Source: Lysobacter ciconiae (GTDB taxonomy: Bacteria > Pseudomonadota > Gammaproteobacteria > Xanthomonadales > Xanthomonadaceae). Taken from it: a stretch of 64,000 nucleotides of DNA. The stretch is taken from positions 310,001 to 374,000 of the forward strand of contig NZ_CP063656.1 of the NCBI RefSeq assembly GCF_015209725.1, read 5' to 3'. This document shows positions 63,417 to 64,000 of this stretch, in pieces. The stretch's first letter is position 1. Every line of letters starts with the position of its first letter. The notes under the pieces were generated by a model. It did no database searches. It was not told the origin of the DNA and worked only from the letters and a program-made list of their open reading frames with translations. The position numbers and the translations under genes are program-made.

Positions 63417-64000
63417 TCAGGCGGCGGCGTGCACGGCATCGAGCAGGGCTCGCCCGTCGCGGCTGGCGAACCACTGTGCATGACCGAGCAGGAAACCGTG
63501 GTAGGCCGCGTCGGCGTTGGCGCTCGAGCCGGTGACGCCGTGGAAATATTCCACTTCCGACAACGCAAAATCGACGTGCACCAGCGGCAGCAGGTCAGCC
63601 AGCAGGTGCACCCGCGGCGCCGGCAGCGGCAGCACTTCGCGGTAGCCGTCGAGCAGGGCAAGCGCCGTCCCGGCGTGCACTGCCTGCGCCCCCTGCTCGA
63701 GCGACAGCCAGGCGATCGCGTTGCGCTCGATGGCGGTGGCGAGGTCGAACAATGCGCTGGTCGGGGAGGCCAGGCCGAAGTCGAACACGGTGTCCACCAC
63801 CATCCGGCCGCCATCGTGGCGCCAGAGCAGGTTGGACGCGTGCCAGTCGTTGTGGGCCCACAGCCGTGGCTCGGCCTGCAGGCGTTCGGCCATGCCGGCG
63901 TGCCAGGGCAGCACGCTCTGGCGCAGGTCGCGATGCCAGGATTGGCGCTGCAGGTAGGCCGCCAGCGCCGGGCGCTCGGCGAGGTCGCGTTCGAGCATCG
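63417..64000 (-). CDS. Phosphotransferase (APH/choline-kinase fold), cut by the right edge
   Basis: The reading frame is open to the window edge; an ATG at 63998 is internal, not the true start. The visible ~195 residues are the C-lobe of the kinase fold: 'RLWAHNDWHASNLLWRHDGG' holds the catalytic HxDxxxxN (here HNDWHASN), and 'VVDTVFDFGLASPTSALFDL' holds the metal-binding DFG-like Asp. The nucleotide-binding N-lobe must be upstream beyond 64000. It ends 45 bases before the TPP riboswitch. A thiamine kinase (ThiN/YcfN-like) role would fit the neighbours, but homoserine or aminoglycoside substrates cannot be excluded. Confidence 0.8.
   Translation of the reverse strand, partial: MLERDLAERPALAAYLQRQSWHRDLRQSVLPWHAGMAERLQAEPRLWAHNDWHASNLLWRHDGGRMVVDTVFDFGLASPTSALFDLATAIERNAIAWLSLEQGAQAVHAGTALALLDGYREVLPLPAPRVHLLADLLPLVHVDFALSEVEYFHGVTGSSANADAAYHGFLLGHAQWFASRDGRALLDAVHAAA

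Overview
This is a high-GC, gene-dense bacterial chromosome segment that looks like the family Xanthomonadaceae/Lysobacteraceae (a Lysobacter- or Luteimonas-like organism). That placement is inference. It rests on the combination of small families DUF3247 and DUF3297, a long tryptophanyl-tRNA synthetase with a C-terminal YegP-like domain, the divergent MarR/HPPD/HmgA tyrosine-degradation block, a 2-oxoacid dehydrogenase operon next to kynA, and a TPP-riboswitch/TonB-receptor/PnuC thiamine module. I see no rRNA operon, insertion sequence, integrase, prophage or CRISPR array. One tRNA gene (tRNA-Thr, anticodon UGU) is present.

Layout. 1-3.5 kb: a type VI secretion VgrG and, downstream on the same strand, a putative effector cut by the left window edge; the distal end of vgrG and the effector are visibly more A/T-rich than the rest. 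3.7-6.8 kb: stress repair (photolyase, MsrB-MsrA, Hsp20). 6.9-10.3 kb: a LytS/LytR-type two-component pair, a lipoprotein, a frameshifted secreted-protein gene and a small unknown. 10.4-14.9 kb: coniferyl-aldehyde-type dehydrogenase, short-chain dehydrogenase, lipoprotein, CynX-type transporter. 15-21.3 kb: MFS transporter, degenerate HD-GYP protein, DUF6630-like protein, glycosyltransferase, sodium/solute symporter with a 43-residue small subunit, then five tandem copies of a 13-bp repeat. 21.4-25.5 kb: a translationally coupled YadG-YadH-ZIP operon and an MFS transporter with extra N-terminal helices. 25.5-31 kb: DUF3297, cold-shock protein, DUF3247, Ku, a LytM peptidase, an ECF-like sigma factor with a membrane partner, and TesA. 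31-40 kb: YbbA-YbbP, RsmC-RsuA (coupled), MgtC, YetF, DusA-CtlX (coupled).

40-46.6 kb: PepSY-PhoP-PhoQ operon, MtfA, then BirA-CoaX-SPOR-like. 46.6-50 kb: tRNA-Thr, arginase, entericidin-like lipoprotein, CsbD, TrpRS. 50-60.4 kb: branched-chain/pyruvate-type 2-oxoacid dehydrogenase E1a-E1b-E2 operon, tryptophan 2,3-dioxygenase, POT peptide transporter, MarR regulator divergent from HPPD with a perfect 14-bp palindrome between them, homogentisate dioxygenase, lipoprotein. 60.4-64 kb: PnuC, TonB receptor, TPP riboswitch and an aminoglycoside/choline-kinase-fold phosphotransferase cut by the right edge.

Most of the window is conserved housekeeping and metabolic DNA. The items most worth a second look are the VgrG cargo, the proteins that keep their family fold but have lost signature residues (HD-GYP protein, BirA, E2 acyltransferase), the frameshifted gene at 7.4-7.7 kb, the 13-bp tandem repeat, and the LytS-type kinase with an unfamiliar middle domain. 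I did not find a clear, previously undescribed multi-gene system.
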